From Candidatus Omnitrophota bacterium (GTDB lineage: Bacteria; Omnitrophota; Gorgyraeia; 2-02-FULL-51-18; JAGOUK01), in contig JAGVCY010000004.1 in NCBI GenBank assembly GCA_020058965.1, forward strand, positions 1 to 9,001: 9,001 bases of DNA, given 5' to 3'. This document shows, in pieces, positions 1 through 7,381 of this stretch; positions within the stretch are counted from its first letter, which is position 1, and each line of letters begins with the position of its first letter. The notes below the pieces were generated by a model. It was not told the origin of the DNA. It saw nothing but the letters and a program-made list of their open reading frames with translations, and searched no databases. The position numbers were made by a program, and so were the translations under genes.

Positions 1-504
1 CAAGTTGTTGAAGGGATCCCTCACGACATAGGTAACCGAGTTGGCATTCACGTTCGGTTAACGGATAAGCTTGTACGCGATGAATCGCCGTTTGATATGA
101 CTACGACGACCTGGCAAGGGATCGAACAAAAAGGAATGGACTATATCGACCGCTGCGTCGCGAATAGAGAACCTCTTTTTCTTTGCTCAGACGATGCCTC
201 ATATAAAGATAAGTTCTTGATGCGGATACGCTCCAAAGGAGGCGATATCGTCGCCGCGAGCCCGCCGCCCCCGTATCGGCACCTTCCCGGGTATGAGGCG
301 CTTGTCGACTTTTTCGCGCTCAGCCGCTCATCGCGAATTATACAAATGACCAAGTATTCGACGTACTCTCTGGCGGCGGCGATGGTGGGCGGCATTCCCC
401 TTATTAACTTTTACGCGGAAAAGAGCGATGCCGGCCATCGGCTCGACATCTGGAGAAGTGCGCTGTACGACTTTAAGCCGATCGGTTCAAATCCACACAT
501 TTGA
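1..504 (+). CDS. Fucosyltransferase-like (NodZ/O-fucosyltransferase type) glycosyltransferase, 5'-truncated by window edge
   Basis: The reading frame is open from base 1 and the real start lies outside the window; the ATG at 97 is internal, because conserved sequence precedes it. The visible 167 residues carry the donor-site signature of GDP-fucosyltransferase-like enzymes, HVRLTDK at visible residues 17-23. Next come a strand-and-loop FLCSDD (about 60-65), and a C-terminal block LVDFFALSRS followed by YSTYSLAAAMVGG (about 101-131), the nucleotide-binding half of a GT-B-like fold. Enzymes of this group usually transfer L-fucose from GDP-L-fucose. The acceptor and the exact sugar cannot be read from the sequence, and GDP-L-galactose is a possible donor given the epimerase at 5590-6552. 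The last 32 bases overlap the 3' end of a convergent gene with a related function. The N-terminal half is not visible, so the family call is moderately secure and the specificity is not. Confidence 0.72.
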   Translation, partial: QVVEGIPHDIGNRVGIHVRLTDKLVRDESPFDMTTTTWQGIEQKGMDYIDRCVANREPLFLCSDDASYKDKFLMRIRSKGGDIVAASPPPPYRHLPGYEALVDFFALSRSSRIIQMTKYSTYSLAAAMVGGIPLINFYAEKSDAGHRLDIWRSALYDFKPIGSNPHI

Positions 505-1456
505 GGTCTTTATTGAAATACATCGCGTATTCTCCCACCGCCGATGTACACCGCAATAAAAAGTCGCATCTCGCCAAAAGCAAACAGTCGACTAAGACTT
601 CTTCGCCCTTTAGGTAGGGGTTCTTTCCGTCGATTCGAAACGTGCAGGTGCCCGGTCCGAATCCATCCGTCCGAATCACGTCCCTGGTCACCACCCGATC
701 ACCATAACGCGCGACGGTTTCTTTGACATACTGGGCTTGTTCGGTTGCGAGAAATATCTTGCACATGGGCGACTCGCTTACAAAGCGGTCGATATATGAA
801 AAATATTCCGACGGGGGCACGATTCTCATGAGTTCGGGCGCAGCATCGGCCGTCCCCTTGTCACTGCCCCTCATCTGTACTCCGAGTACCCTGGATCCGG
901 CAAGGTGGCGAGCATGAAAGTCTTCAACCTTTTGCAAAATATGCTTCTTGGGGCGCACATATTTTGATAAATAGTACCTGGCCTTCTCGCGCTGCTGTTC
1001 ATACCAGGCATCCATGTCAACGGAACGGATATTCTTGAAGTGGCCGTAAGGGTAGTTGTATATCGATTTCGGGTCATAGGCATGCAATTTCCATAAATCG
1101 TTTGTCGAAAGTTCTTTAATATTTTTCATCGTGAGTTTATCTTTTGGATCTCGGATCCGGCGCATGATTTCGTCATAGCCGATACCTCCGACGGGTTCAA
1201 AATAGTACTCCCAGGTATTATCGCCGTACTCTTCATCATAATAGCCATTGGTCCCGTCTTCTGACCATGGGCCAAAATAGACGACCGGAAAGCAATTCCT
1301 CTCTTCACAATACCGGAGTTGGTTCAAAACGAACGTCACATACGCAAAAAAGCCCGCATAGGAATGATTCATCCTGATTTTCAAAATCTTATGATAGCGA
1401 TTCAATATTTCTGCGGAGTTGGGCGGGATCTGGGTAGCGGCTTCGGCTCTATTCAT
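473..1456 (-). CDS. Fucosyltransferase-like glycosyltransferase
   Basis: The product is 327 residues from the ATG at 1456. The frame is open to an earlier ATG at 1576, which would add 40 residues. I prefer 1456: its ATG overlaps the stop of the upstream gene (ATGAATAG), and the extension reads across that gene's coding sequence. The first recognisable family block is AGFFAYVTFVLNQLRYCEER (about residues 34-53), as in enzymes whose N-terminus contains a 'GFFS..L..L..A' helix. The donor motif is GVQMRGSDKG (192-201), then IFLATEQAQYV (234-244) and LLLARCDFLLRCTSAVGEYA (292-311). This order matches NodZ/O-fucosyltransferase-type GDP-sugar enzymes. The canonical HxRxTDK reads QMRGSDK, so the His is replaced by Gln. 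No good Shine-Dalgarno precedes 1456, which fits coupled re-initiation. The sugar and acceptor are unknown. Confidence 0.75.
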   Translation of the reverse strand: MNRAEAATQIPPNSAEILNRYHKILKIRMNHSYAGFFAYVTFVLNQLRYCEERNCFPVVYFGPWSEDGTNGYYDEEYGDNTWEYYFEPVGGIGYDEIMRRIRDPKDKLTMKNIKELSTNDLWKLHAYDPKSIYNYPYGHFKNIRSVDMDAWYEQQREKARYYLSKYVRPKKHILQKVEDFHARHLAGSRVLGVQMRGSDKGTADAAPELMRIVPPSEYFSYIDRFVSESPMCKIFLATEQAQYVKETVARYGDRVVTRDVIRTDGFGPGTCTFRIDGKNPYLKGEEVLVDCLLLARCDFLLRCTSAVGEYAMYFNKDLKCVDLNRSA

Positions 1457-1841
1457 TTCTGAGTGCCAAAATCGGGCAATATTCGGGGTATTCTGGATGC
1501 AATAGCTGTCCTTTATCGTCTCTAGAGCACCGCCCTTGAAATGTGTCTCGCTCCAAAAGCGACTCCTCGTATCCAACAGAATCGATCAATGAAGAAACAG
1601 AAATCCCCGCATCAAACAACCAATTCCCTTCTTCCGCCGTCTTGGGAGTAATGGCCTTCGAGCATTTATTCTCATATAGGACTTCATTGTACTCAATGGT
1701 CGTCCCATCATCGGCGTTATTAACATAGGAATACTGAAGTTGAACTTTTCCGTCCATCGAATAATGCCGGATGAGTTCAGGCGGTATTGTTCTCGGGGGT
1801 TTACGTGATTTTATGAAGTGACGAAAAATTGTAGTTATCAT
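1449..1841 (-). CDS. Hypothetical protein, 130 aa, translationally coupled to the downstream glycosyltransferase
   Basis: I do not recognise this protein. It starts at ATG 1841, and a stop lies six codons upstream in frame. It has no signal peptide or membrane segment; the N-terminus is basic (MITTIFRHFIKSRKPPR). The middle is polar and rich in Tyr, Asn and acidic residues. The C-terminus (GRCSRDDKGQLLHPEYPEYC, then PILALRNE) looks like a terminal beta hairpin. The segment ISVSSLIDSVGYEES has the helix-turn-strand look of the C-terminal part of SAM-dependent methyltransferases, so a methyltransferase tail lacking its cofactor-binding half is possible but unproven. Its stop overlaps the next gene's ATG by 8 bases, which argues that it is translated. 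It is the first gene behind a candidate promoter and stands back to back with the methyltransferase at 1945. Confidence 0.55.
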   Translation of the reverse strand: MITTIFRHFIKSRKPPRTIPPELIRHYSMDGKVQLQYSYVNNADDGTTIEYNEVLYENKCSKAITPKTAEEGNWLFDAGISVSSLIDSVGYEESLLERDTFQGRCSRDDKGQLLHPEYPEYCPILALRNE

Positions 1842-1853
1842 AACGCAACGCTC

Positions 1854-1881
1854 ATATTATGCACTTTATTCAGGCAGTCAA
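1854..1881 (-). promoter_or_regulatory. Candidate sigma70-type promoter for the leftward genes
   Basis: On the - strand TTGACT (bases 1876-1881) and TAATAT (1854-1859) are separated by 16 bases: five of six and four of six consensus positions. Transcription would start near 1847, leaving only about 6 bases before the ATG at 1841. Either the leader is very short or the true start codon is farther in (next Met at residue 29). The divergent 103-base gap to the methyltransferase is AT-rich. I see no equally good promoter pointing right. Confidence 0.4.
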
Positions 1882-1944
1882 TGTAGAATATATTTAAAGC
1901 AACTCATACATATACACTGGACTAAAAATCTGGGTCAGGTCATT

Positions 1945-2553
1945 TTGAAACGCATCTGTGAGCACATAAATAAAGCCGTTATTAAGATCGGAAGATCGAC
2001 AAGAATTGCACAATTATTAAGCCCATTGCTCCCCGAGAGCGCGTCGGTCTTGGACGTGGGCTGCGGTGACGGCAAATTAAGCAGTGAATTGATCCGTTTG
2101 AGGCCGGATCTTCGCATCCAGGGTATCGATTTGCGCAGAGCAGCCGATGCGCCGACCTATTGCAGCGTCTATGACGGGCGCCGCATTCCGCACGAACCCC
2201 ACGCCTTCGATGTGGTGCAATTGGTGGATGTTTTGCATCACGCTCAAGATCCGATCGCTTTGTTGAGAGAATGCCGTCGAGTCACCAAGTCACTCATCAT
2301 CGTCAAAGATCATCTTTGCCGGGGAGCGATGGACCGTTCCATCCTTGCTTGGATGGATAAAATTGGCAATGCGAGATATGGTGTCCCCTTATACTATGAA
2401 TACTGGAACAAGACTCGATGGAAAAAAGCTTTTGAAACGGTCGGAATGGGTATAGCGACATGGGATGAACGGCTCAACCTGTATCCTTGGCCGCTAAATC
2501 TCGTAGGCGATCGGAACCTTCATTTTATCTCAAAATTAAAAAAGTCCCATTAG
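1945..2553 (+). CDS. Class I SAM-dependent methyltransferase (Methyltransf_11 type)
   Basis: The product is 202 residues from a TTG start at 1945; a weak AGGT lies 4 bases upstream and no in-frame ATG precedes it. The fold is a single Rossmann-type domain. Motif I VLDVGCGDG (35-43) binds S-adenosylmethionine, the acidic residue after strand 2 is in GIDLR (60-64, Asp62), and motif IV is FDVVQLVDVLHH (88-99), followed by a helix and LIIVKDH (117-123). The C-terminal part (GVPLYYEYWNKTRWKKAF) is a short cap typical of small-molecule or sugar methyltransferases. The length is normal for a stand-alone enzyme. It is the only complete + strand gene, placed between glycosyltransferases, so methylation of a sugar or lipid intermediate is likely. 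The substrate cannot be read from sequence, and many family members have unrelated roles. Confidence 0.88.
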   Translation: MKRICEHINKAVIKIGRSTRIAQLLSPLLPESASVLDVGCGDGKLSSELIRLRPDLRIQGIDLRRAADAPTYCSVYDGRRIPHEPHAFDVVQLVDVLHHAQDPIALLRECRRVTKSLIIVKDHLCRGAMDRSILAWMDKIGNARYGVPLYYEYWNKTRWKKAFETVGMGIATWDERLNLYPWPLNLVGDRNLHFISKLKKSH

Positions 2554-2572
2554 ACGTATCGTGCTTTTGGGG

Positions 2573-2938
2573 CTACTTGGTAGGGCATCCGGTTTCAAAT
2601 TTATATTTAAATAGCTCGATATCTTTTGCGTACAGCTTCCCCACTAATTCTTTAGTCTCAGTATCGTAATATTCGCTGTAATGGCCATGTGTCGATTTAT
2701 TGAGATGCGGTAGTTGTTGAAGCGGTAACTCAATCCTGTTGCATAAAATATCATAATCCGCCTGAAACATTTCAAAACGACCCACAAAATCAACCAACCG
2801 GCATTCCCCATCATAAACGAGCAAGTGCTGAGGAATCATATGCCATGTCACCAGCGTGTTTGTCTTAAAACGGCCATGGCAATAGGATTTAATGAATTCT
2901 TTAAAGCCGACATTTTCCGGAAATAGCCATCGATCAAC
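2573..2938 (-). pseudogene. Sulfotransferase (Sulfotransfer_2 type), N-terminally truncated remnant
   Basis: The frame is open over 121 codons from just after a stop at 2939-2941 to a normal end at 2573. It reads as the C-terminal half of a PAPS-dependent carbohydrate sulfotransferase: GFKEFIKSYCHGRFK (11-25), PQHLLVYDG, VDFVGRFE (50-56), LPHLNKS (76-82), YSEYYD (87-92) and a final DIELFKYKFE. The homology includes about 29 residues upstream of the first usable start, a GTG at 2851, so the ORF that begins at GTG is not the ancestral start. The 5'-phosphosulfate-binding loop and 3'-phosphate-binding segment, normally in the first half, are absent; the preceding 10 bases run straight into the stop of the neighbouring GT2 gene. 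It should therefore lack sulfotransferase activity. The 3' end is intact and faces the methyltransferase gene tail to tail. Confidence 0.8.
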
Positions 2939-2947
2939 TCAATTGCG

Positions 2948-3667
2948 TCAACGAATCCCGCCTTCGGTAAGGTTTTTTAGTGGTTCAATAGGTGCTTTTA
3001 GCGCTGCCATATAGCGGATCATACATATCACGTTATCAAAAGAATCTTTGTATCTCTTGTATTTGACTTGTCCAACCCGGTGCCGGTACGGTATAGGCAT
3101 CTCGACGCACTTTATGCTCGGATGAAGCCACGCGTTTAATTTAATTTCCCAGCTGAATGGCATCCCTGGATTCTTCGAGAGAATTTGGGAAAGCACTTCC
3201 ATTCTCACACCCATCATTCCGGACTGACTGTCCTTTAGGTCAATGGAGTAGAATTTCCTCAAGAAAGCGGATGTTATTCGATTCGCCATTTGATTTATTT
3301 TTGGCATCACTCCGTTCGTCATCATCGAAAACCGATCGCCGGTGACAAAATCGGCGGAGCCGTTTGCCAAATATTCGGCAAAATCACCGATGAGTTCAAT
3401 CGGGTAACTGTTGTCACCATCCAACATGACGATGATGTCGCCTGAAGCCGCCGCCAGACCCGCATGATACGCGCGACCATAGCCCTTCGTCCTTTCAAAA
3501 ATGACTTTGGCACCACCCTTCTTGGCAACTCCGGCAGTACCATCGGTTGAGTTATTATCGACGACGACCTCGTCAACACAAGCGGGCACCTTCTCTAATA
3601 GCTGCCCCAGCCCCTCTGCTTCATTGAAGCAAGGTATGACTATGGAGATTCGGTAATTGCTGTACAT
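2948..3667 (-). CDS. GT2 glycosyltransferase, DPM1/polyprenyl-phosphate sugar synthase-like
   Basis: The product is 239 residues from ATG 3667, with AGGA 8 bases upstream inside the end of the preceding gene; only 3 bases separate the two genes. It is a single GT-A domain: ISIVIPCFNEAEGL (7-20), VDNNSTDGT (36-44), GRAYHAGLAAASGDIIVMLD (64-83) and the metal-binding DGD at 83-85. The acceptor-side DSQSGMMG (146-153), PFSWEIKL (170-177) and a basic YRHRVGQVKYKRYKD segment (194-208) follow. This pattern is that of dolichol/polyprenyl-phosphate mannose or glucose synthases. There is no C-terminal membrane anchor, as in the short DPM1 form. Its neighbour is a GT-C enzyme, a class that uses polyprenyl-phosphate sugars, so it may make that donor at the cytoplasmic membrane face. 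The alternative is an ordinary nucleotide-sugar GT2. Confidence 0.88.
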   Translation of the reverse strand: MYSNYRISIVIPCFNEAEGLGQLLEKVPACVDEVVVDNNSTDGTAGVAKKGGAKVIFERTKGYGRAYHAGLAAASGDIIVMLDGDNSYPIELIGDFAEYLANGSADFVTGDRFSMMTNGVMPKINQMANRITSAFLRKFYSIDLKDSQSGMMGVRMEVLSQILSKNPGMPFSWEIKLNAWLHPSIKCVEMPIPYRHRVGQVKYKRYKDSFDNVICMIRYMAALKAPIEPLKNLTEGGIR

Positions 3668-3670
3668 ACA

Positions 3671-5620
3671 CTACATCCTGACAAATACATCGGCGTAGTC
3701 CGACGACCAGCCCCTGGAATAAGGAATGTCATTATAAATAATCTTCTCCTGATCCCCGCCTTCGCAAACAAGAATTGCATCGGGACTAAAATCATCAAAA
3801 GGAAAGACTGTATATTTCTTGGACGAAGCGCCTTGGACATTGACGTGTCGAATGGTCATGGGTGTTTTAGACTTTTCAGCCAATTGTTGGATCATTGGGT
3901 ATTCCCAAGTGTCGCCGCCGATGACAAGACCAATATCGCGAAACTCCTTGGAAATAATAAATTCAATGGCCCCAGAGTACGAATCTTTAATCTTCGGATT
4001 GTTTGTATAGTACATCTGTCTTCGTGTAACCTCAAATATGTTGCCTTCTCCTATCAGCCTTTTCGATGAGTTCAAAGCAAGCCACGGCAAAGCATAAAGA
4101 ATGAGAATAGCGGTTACGGGAATGATCAGATTATTATTTGCCCGCTGTCTGATGTCGGAGATGCTCACTGCAATGAGAGGGCTAAACAATACAAAAAATG
4201 GTAAGTGATAGCGATGGTTCCATGGCATCCACGGCACATAAAAACAAAGCATAAGGAATCCGCATATGAGAACTGTCATATATCCCATACGACATTCCGT
4301 TTTCTTTCTAAAGTGCAATATGGGAACCATCATCACACAGGCGATGATGAGTATGCTGTGAACAAAGTTGGCTGCAGAATCCTCATGCAACGCAAAAGGG
4401 ATATAAAATTCAATGGGCCTATTGAAGTCATCCAGCAATGTTATGCGCTCGTCGTTAAGCGCAACGCCCAAGAACTGATGGGCATATTGAGTGAGGGCAT
4501 AAGCGGTATCATTGACAATGGCTAAAGGCGTACTGAAGTGCAAGACAATGTTCCGCAGCACATTGGATATAAAGAGAGGCGCCGTCATGTTATGGTTCGC
4601 GTAGTTAATAGCGACATAAATATTTCCGTAAAGATCATTATTTCGCCAGAAGTAGCCTAAATTCAGGCCGATTGAAACTAACAGAATTGTCAGTACTGAA
4701 AATAGTATTTTTTTTCGATAGTTCTTAAAACCCCTCAGCGTCATCCACACGAGTAACGGAATACAGAAAAAATAAGCAGTTCCCTTGGACAGGAGAGCCA
4801 GGCCCAAGGCGCCTCCGGCCACGATCGATACTCGTTGACTCATTTCTCGCTGTATTGCTAATAGCGCATAATAGGCGAAAGAAACCGTCCAAAAAGATGC
4901 GACATAGTCATTCTGAGTGCTGGATCCTTGAAGAATTCCCATCGGAATGGTTGCGCAGATGACGGCTGCAAATATTTGACCGCGCTTATCGGCTCCGAGC
5001 CGCTCCGCTACCAGTGATACGCCGATAATACTTCCCACCATTGAGAACCATTGAACAAGGTTGGCAAAACGATCGGACCCCGATAAAACCTGAAAATGAG
5101 TGATGATAAACTCTGCGCCGGGAGAATAGTGGAGCTGCTTTTCGATGTGCGTGGGATAGTGGCCGACACTTTGGTTTTGAACCCAATGAAAAACACGGCT
5201 CATGTGGTAAGTCATCGAATCCCATGTATTTGGGGGCGCTAGGACCGCAATTAAACCGACCGTTGCGATCACAAACAGGATGAAGATGATAGAAAGTTTA
5301 TCGAAGCTAGAAAGCCCGGAGACGCCTTGCCCGGCGGGAAATGGCCGATAACTGATCTTGAAATATATGGATACGGACACCGCTGCGACCAATATCCATG
5401 AAATCACCACCCCCTTGAACGTCAACAAAGAAAAAGGACTTAAGCATTCGGTGATTGCGATGAGGAAAATTCCCCAAATGACAGCTGCGCTTAAGAAGGC
5501 CCCGCGCCAACAAGGAGGTACAAGATTACTTCTGAGAGGGTCCGCATAAAATATTAGAAATAAAATACCAAAGCATAGCAAGGGAATCGTTATGGCCATC
5601 TCACCTGGTCTTCGATCCAT
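3671..5620 (-). CDS. GT-C family integral membrane glycosyltransferase (PMT/ArnT-like)
   Basis: The product is 649 residues with about ten or more hydrophobic segments spread from residue 9 to about 515, then a soluble tail of about 130 residues. Family features are a first external loop with an acidic residue, LAPPNTWDSMTYH (127-139, Asp134 as likely catalytic base), a STQNDYVASFW segment (234-244), LLSKGTAYFF (277-285) and RYHLPFF (470-476). GT-C enzymes of the PMT_2/ArnT type transfer sugars from polyprenyl-phosphate carriers on the outer face of the cytoplasmic membrane. Two starts are possible: ATG 5620, with AGAGAG 7 bases upstream, overlapping the epimerase gene by 31 bases; or ATG 5599, where AGGTGAG abuts the codon too closely. 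I chose 5620. The tail (KYTVFPFDDFSPDAILVCEG region) may bind acceptor, but it is not characterised. Sugar and acceptor are unknown. Confidence 0.87.
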   Translation of the reverse strand: MDRRPGEMAITIPLLCFGILFLIFYADPLRSNLVPPCWRGAFLSAAVIWGIFLIAITECLSPFSLLTFKGVVISWILVAAVSVSIYFKISYRPFPAGQGVSGLSSFDKLSIIFILFVIATVGLIAVLAPPNTWDSMTYHMSRVFHWVQNQSVGHYPTHIEKQLHYSPGAEFIITHFQVLSGSDRFANLVQWFSMVGSIIGVSLVAERLGADKRGQIFAAVICATIPMGILQGSSTQNDYVASFWTVSFAYYALLAIQREMSQRVSIVAGGALGLALLSKGTAYFFCIPLLVWMTLRGFKNYRKKILFSVLTILLVSIGLNLGYFWRNNDLYGNIYVAINYANHNMTAPLFISNVLRNIVLHFSTPLAIVNDTAYALTQYAHQFLGVALNDERITLLDDFNRPIEFYIPFALHEDSAANFVHSILIIACVMMVPILHFRKKTECRMGYMTVLICGFLMLCFYVPWMPWNHRYHLPFFVLFSPLIAVSISDIRQRANNNLIIPVTAILILYALPWLALNSSKRLIGEGNIFEVTRRQMYYTNNPKIKDSYSGAIEFIISKEFRDIGLVIGGDTWEYPMIQQLAEKSKTPMTIRHVNVQGASSKKYTVFPFDDFSPDAILVCEGGDQEKIIYNDIPYSRGWSSDYADVFVRM

Positions 5621-6552
5621 GCATAGGCTCTCTTAAGCCCTTCCTCCAGCGATATCGCCGGCTCCCACCCGAGAACCTGCTTTAGCAAGGTATTATCTGA
5701 ATTCCTACCCCGGACACCTTGAGGGCCTTGGATATGCTTGATTTGTATCTTTATGCCGGCGATGTTTGCAATAATGCCCGCCAGTTCATTGATCGATATC
5801 ATTCGATCCTGCCCGAGATTTAAAGGTTCTTTGTGGTCTGACTGCATCAACTTATAAATACCTTCAACACAGTCATCGATATAGCAAAAAGATCTTGTTT
5901 GCTCACCGTCTCCCCATATTTCGATTTCGGGAGTGTTCCGCAATTTCGCCACAGCCACCTTTCGACACAATGCGGCAGGCACCTTTTCGCGCCCGCCTTC
6001 CCACGTTCCCAAGGGGCCAAATATATTATGAAATCTGACGATCCGTGTTTCAAAATTATAATCCTCGCTATAATGCATGCACAGTCGTTCGCTGATCAGT
6101 TTTTGCCATCCATAGGCATCGTCCGGCATGGCCGGATAAACATCGCTTTCTTTCAGCGGAACAACTTCCGGGTCTGCTTGCATTTGACGAGGGTAGACGC
6201 AGGCGGACGATGAATAAAGATAGCGTTTGCACTTGTTTTGACGCGCGGCTTCCAGGGTGTGAATATCCATCAGTGAATTGTTGTGCAAAATCTGCGCGTG
6301 ATTAAATGCTGTAAAGCCCATGCCTCCCATGTCGGCGGCAAGAGCGTAGACCTCATCGAATCCGCCTTGCGTCGCTCTTAAACAATTATCCCAAAGACGC
6401 AAATCCGCCAACACAAACTCATCGCAGGCCGTTTTTTCATATTCCGGCTTTTTAATATCGACTCCCCTGACAAAATAATTCTTATGCTTCAAATATTTGG
6501 CCAGATGATGCCCGATAAAACCGCCCGCGCCCGTAATTAACGCTTTTTTCAT
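5590..6552 (-). CDS. gme: GDP-mannose 3,5-epimerase homologue (extended SDR family)
   Basis: The product is 320 residues from ATG 6552, with AGAGGAA about 6 bases upstream. The NAD-binding motif is GAGGFIG (8-14). VYALAADMGGMGF (68-80), SSACVYP (115-121), LKESD (133-137), DAYGWQK (145-151), RFHNIFGPLGTWEGGREK (173-190), EIWGDGEQTRSF (210-222) and GVRGRNSDN (279-287) match plant GDP-mannose 3,5-epimerase nearly word for word. As I recall the Arabidopsis enzyme, its key residues are Cys145, Tyr174, Lys178 and Lys217. Here Cys118, Tyr147, Lys151 and Lys190 keep exactly the same spacing, an offset of 27. The expected reaction is GDP-D-mannose to GDP-L-galactose, with GDP-L-gulose as a side product, in the cytoplasm. 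The gene sits inside the leftward operon, 22 bases after the preceding GT2. A related epimerase with another sugar product is the main alternative. Confidence 0.93.
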   Translation of the reverse strand: MKKALITGAGGFIGHHLAKYLKHKNYFVRGVDIKKPEYEKTACDEFVLADLRLWDNCLRATQGGFDEVYALAADMGGMGFTAFNHAQILHNNSLMDIHTLEAARQNKCKRYLYSSSACVYPRQMQADPEVVPLKESDVYPAMPDDAYGWQKLISERLCMHYSEDYNFETRIVRFHNIFGPLGTWEGGREKVPAALCRKVAVAKLRNTPEIEIWGDGEQTRSFCYIDDCVEGIYKLMQSDHKEPLNLGQDRMISINELAGIIANIAGIKIQIKHIQGPQGVRGRNSDNTLLKQVLGWEPAISLEEGLKRAYAWIEDQVRWP

Positions 6553-6574
6553 AAATTATTCCTCTGTTGCTGCC

Positions 6575-7381
6575 CTACCCACGAGGAAGTAGTTGTAGCC
6601 AATTTTTGATTCCGCCGGAAATGGCTCCAATTCTTCGGTTCAAACGAAGACGTTTGAACGTCCTTTTTATCGAGGGTGCTTCTTTGCGGGTCGCGATAGC
6701 CAGAACGGTCTGAAGCCACTCTTTTTCCACTTCGTCCGGATGGCGAATTGATTTGGCGTCTGAATGCTGCCGATACATCGCGATCGTTTTTTGAGTCAGG
6801 ATGGGCTGTTGTATTTGAAACATTGTGCACCACAGCCGCACATCCATGGTGAAATGAAGCGATTCATCCAAGGGCCCAGCTTCGTTCCACATGGAAGATG
6901 TCCAAAATACGGATTGCTGAGGAATCCAATGCTCAAGGGAATTCAATAAAGTTTGGCGTGTAAATTGCGACGGGCTTTCCTGAATAAAAACATGCCGCCT
7001 AATATCATCGCGCACTTCGCAGGAGCCAATCACCCATTGAGGACCTGTTTTGCCCTTCAAACGACAAACGACCTCTTCAATAGCCCCGGCTTTGAGCGCG
7101 TCGTCCGAATTCAGCCATGAAAGGATCTCTCCGCTCGCTTTTTTGAATCCCTTATTGATCGCGTGCGCCTGCCCTCGGTCTCTTTCAGTGACCCAATAGC
7201 TTAATTTTTCAGAATACTTGGATAGGATCTCAAGACTGTTATCCGTCGAGCCCCCGTCCACGACAATACACTCCTTGTTGGGGTATTCCTGATCCAAAAC
7301 CGACAACACGGCATCTTCCAGGTATCGCCCTTGATTCAAGGACGGGATTACGACGCTAACTTTGGGATGCGGCGAATGCAT
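6575..7381 (-). CDS. GT2 family glycosyltransferase (WcaA-like)
   Basis: The product is 268 residues from ATG 7381; no clear Shine-Dalgarno precedes it, but the family's first strand begins right at VSVVIPSLNQGRYLEDAVLS (8-27), so the start is sound. The GT-A domain shows VDGGSTDNS (41-49), GQAHAINKGFKKASGEI (70-86) and a metal site WLNSDD (89-94). It continues with IPQQSVFW (153-160), LDESLHFTMDVRLW (171-184), whose Asp180 is the likely base, and YRQHSDAKS (203-211). This set is typical of bacterial GT2 enzymes that build polysaccharide repeat units from nucleotide sugars on the cytoplasmic face. The tail after residue 240 is basic (RTFKRLRLNRR), which may help membrane association. Donor and acceptor are unknown. 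It lies 51 bases after the GT4 gene and 22 before the epimerase gene, in the same operon. Confidence 0.9.
   Translation of the reverse strand: MHSPHPKVSVVIPSLNQGRYLEDAVLSVLDQEYPNKECIVVDGGSTDNSLEILSKYSEKLSYWVTERDRGQAHAINKGFKKASGEILSWLNSDDALKAGAIEEVVCRLKGKTGPQWVIGSCEVRDDIRRHVFIQESPSQFTRQTLLNSLEHWIPQQSVFWTSSMWNEAGPLDESLHFTMDVRLWCTMFQIQQPILTQKTIAMYRQHSDAKSIRHPDEVEKEWLQTVLAIATRKEAPSIKRTFKRLRLNRRIGAISGGIKNWLQLLPRG

Noticed and set aside
1457..1576. N-terminal extension of the leftward fucosyltransferase-like gene from ATG 1576
   Set aside because: The extra 40 residues overlap the coding sequence of the upstream 130-residue gene and show no family similarity; the coupled ATG at 1456 explains the arrangement better.
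4205..4525. A 106-codon open frame on the + strand
   Set aside because: It is antisense to the membrane region of the GT-C gene and has the composition expected from reading hydrophobic codons backwards.
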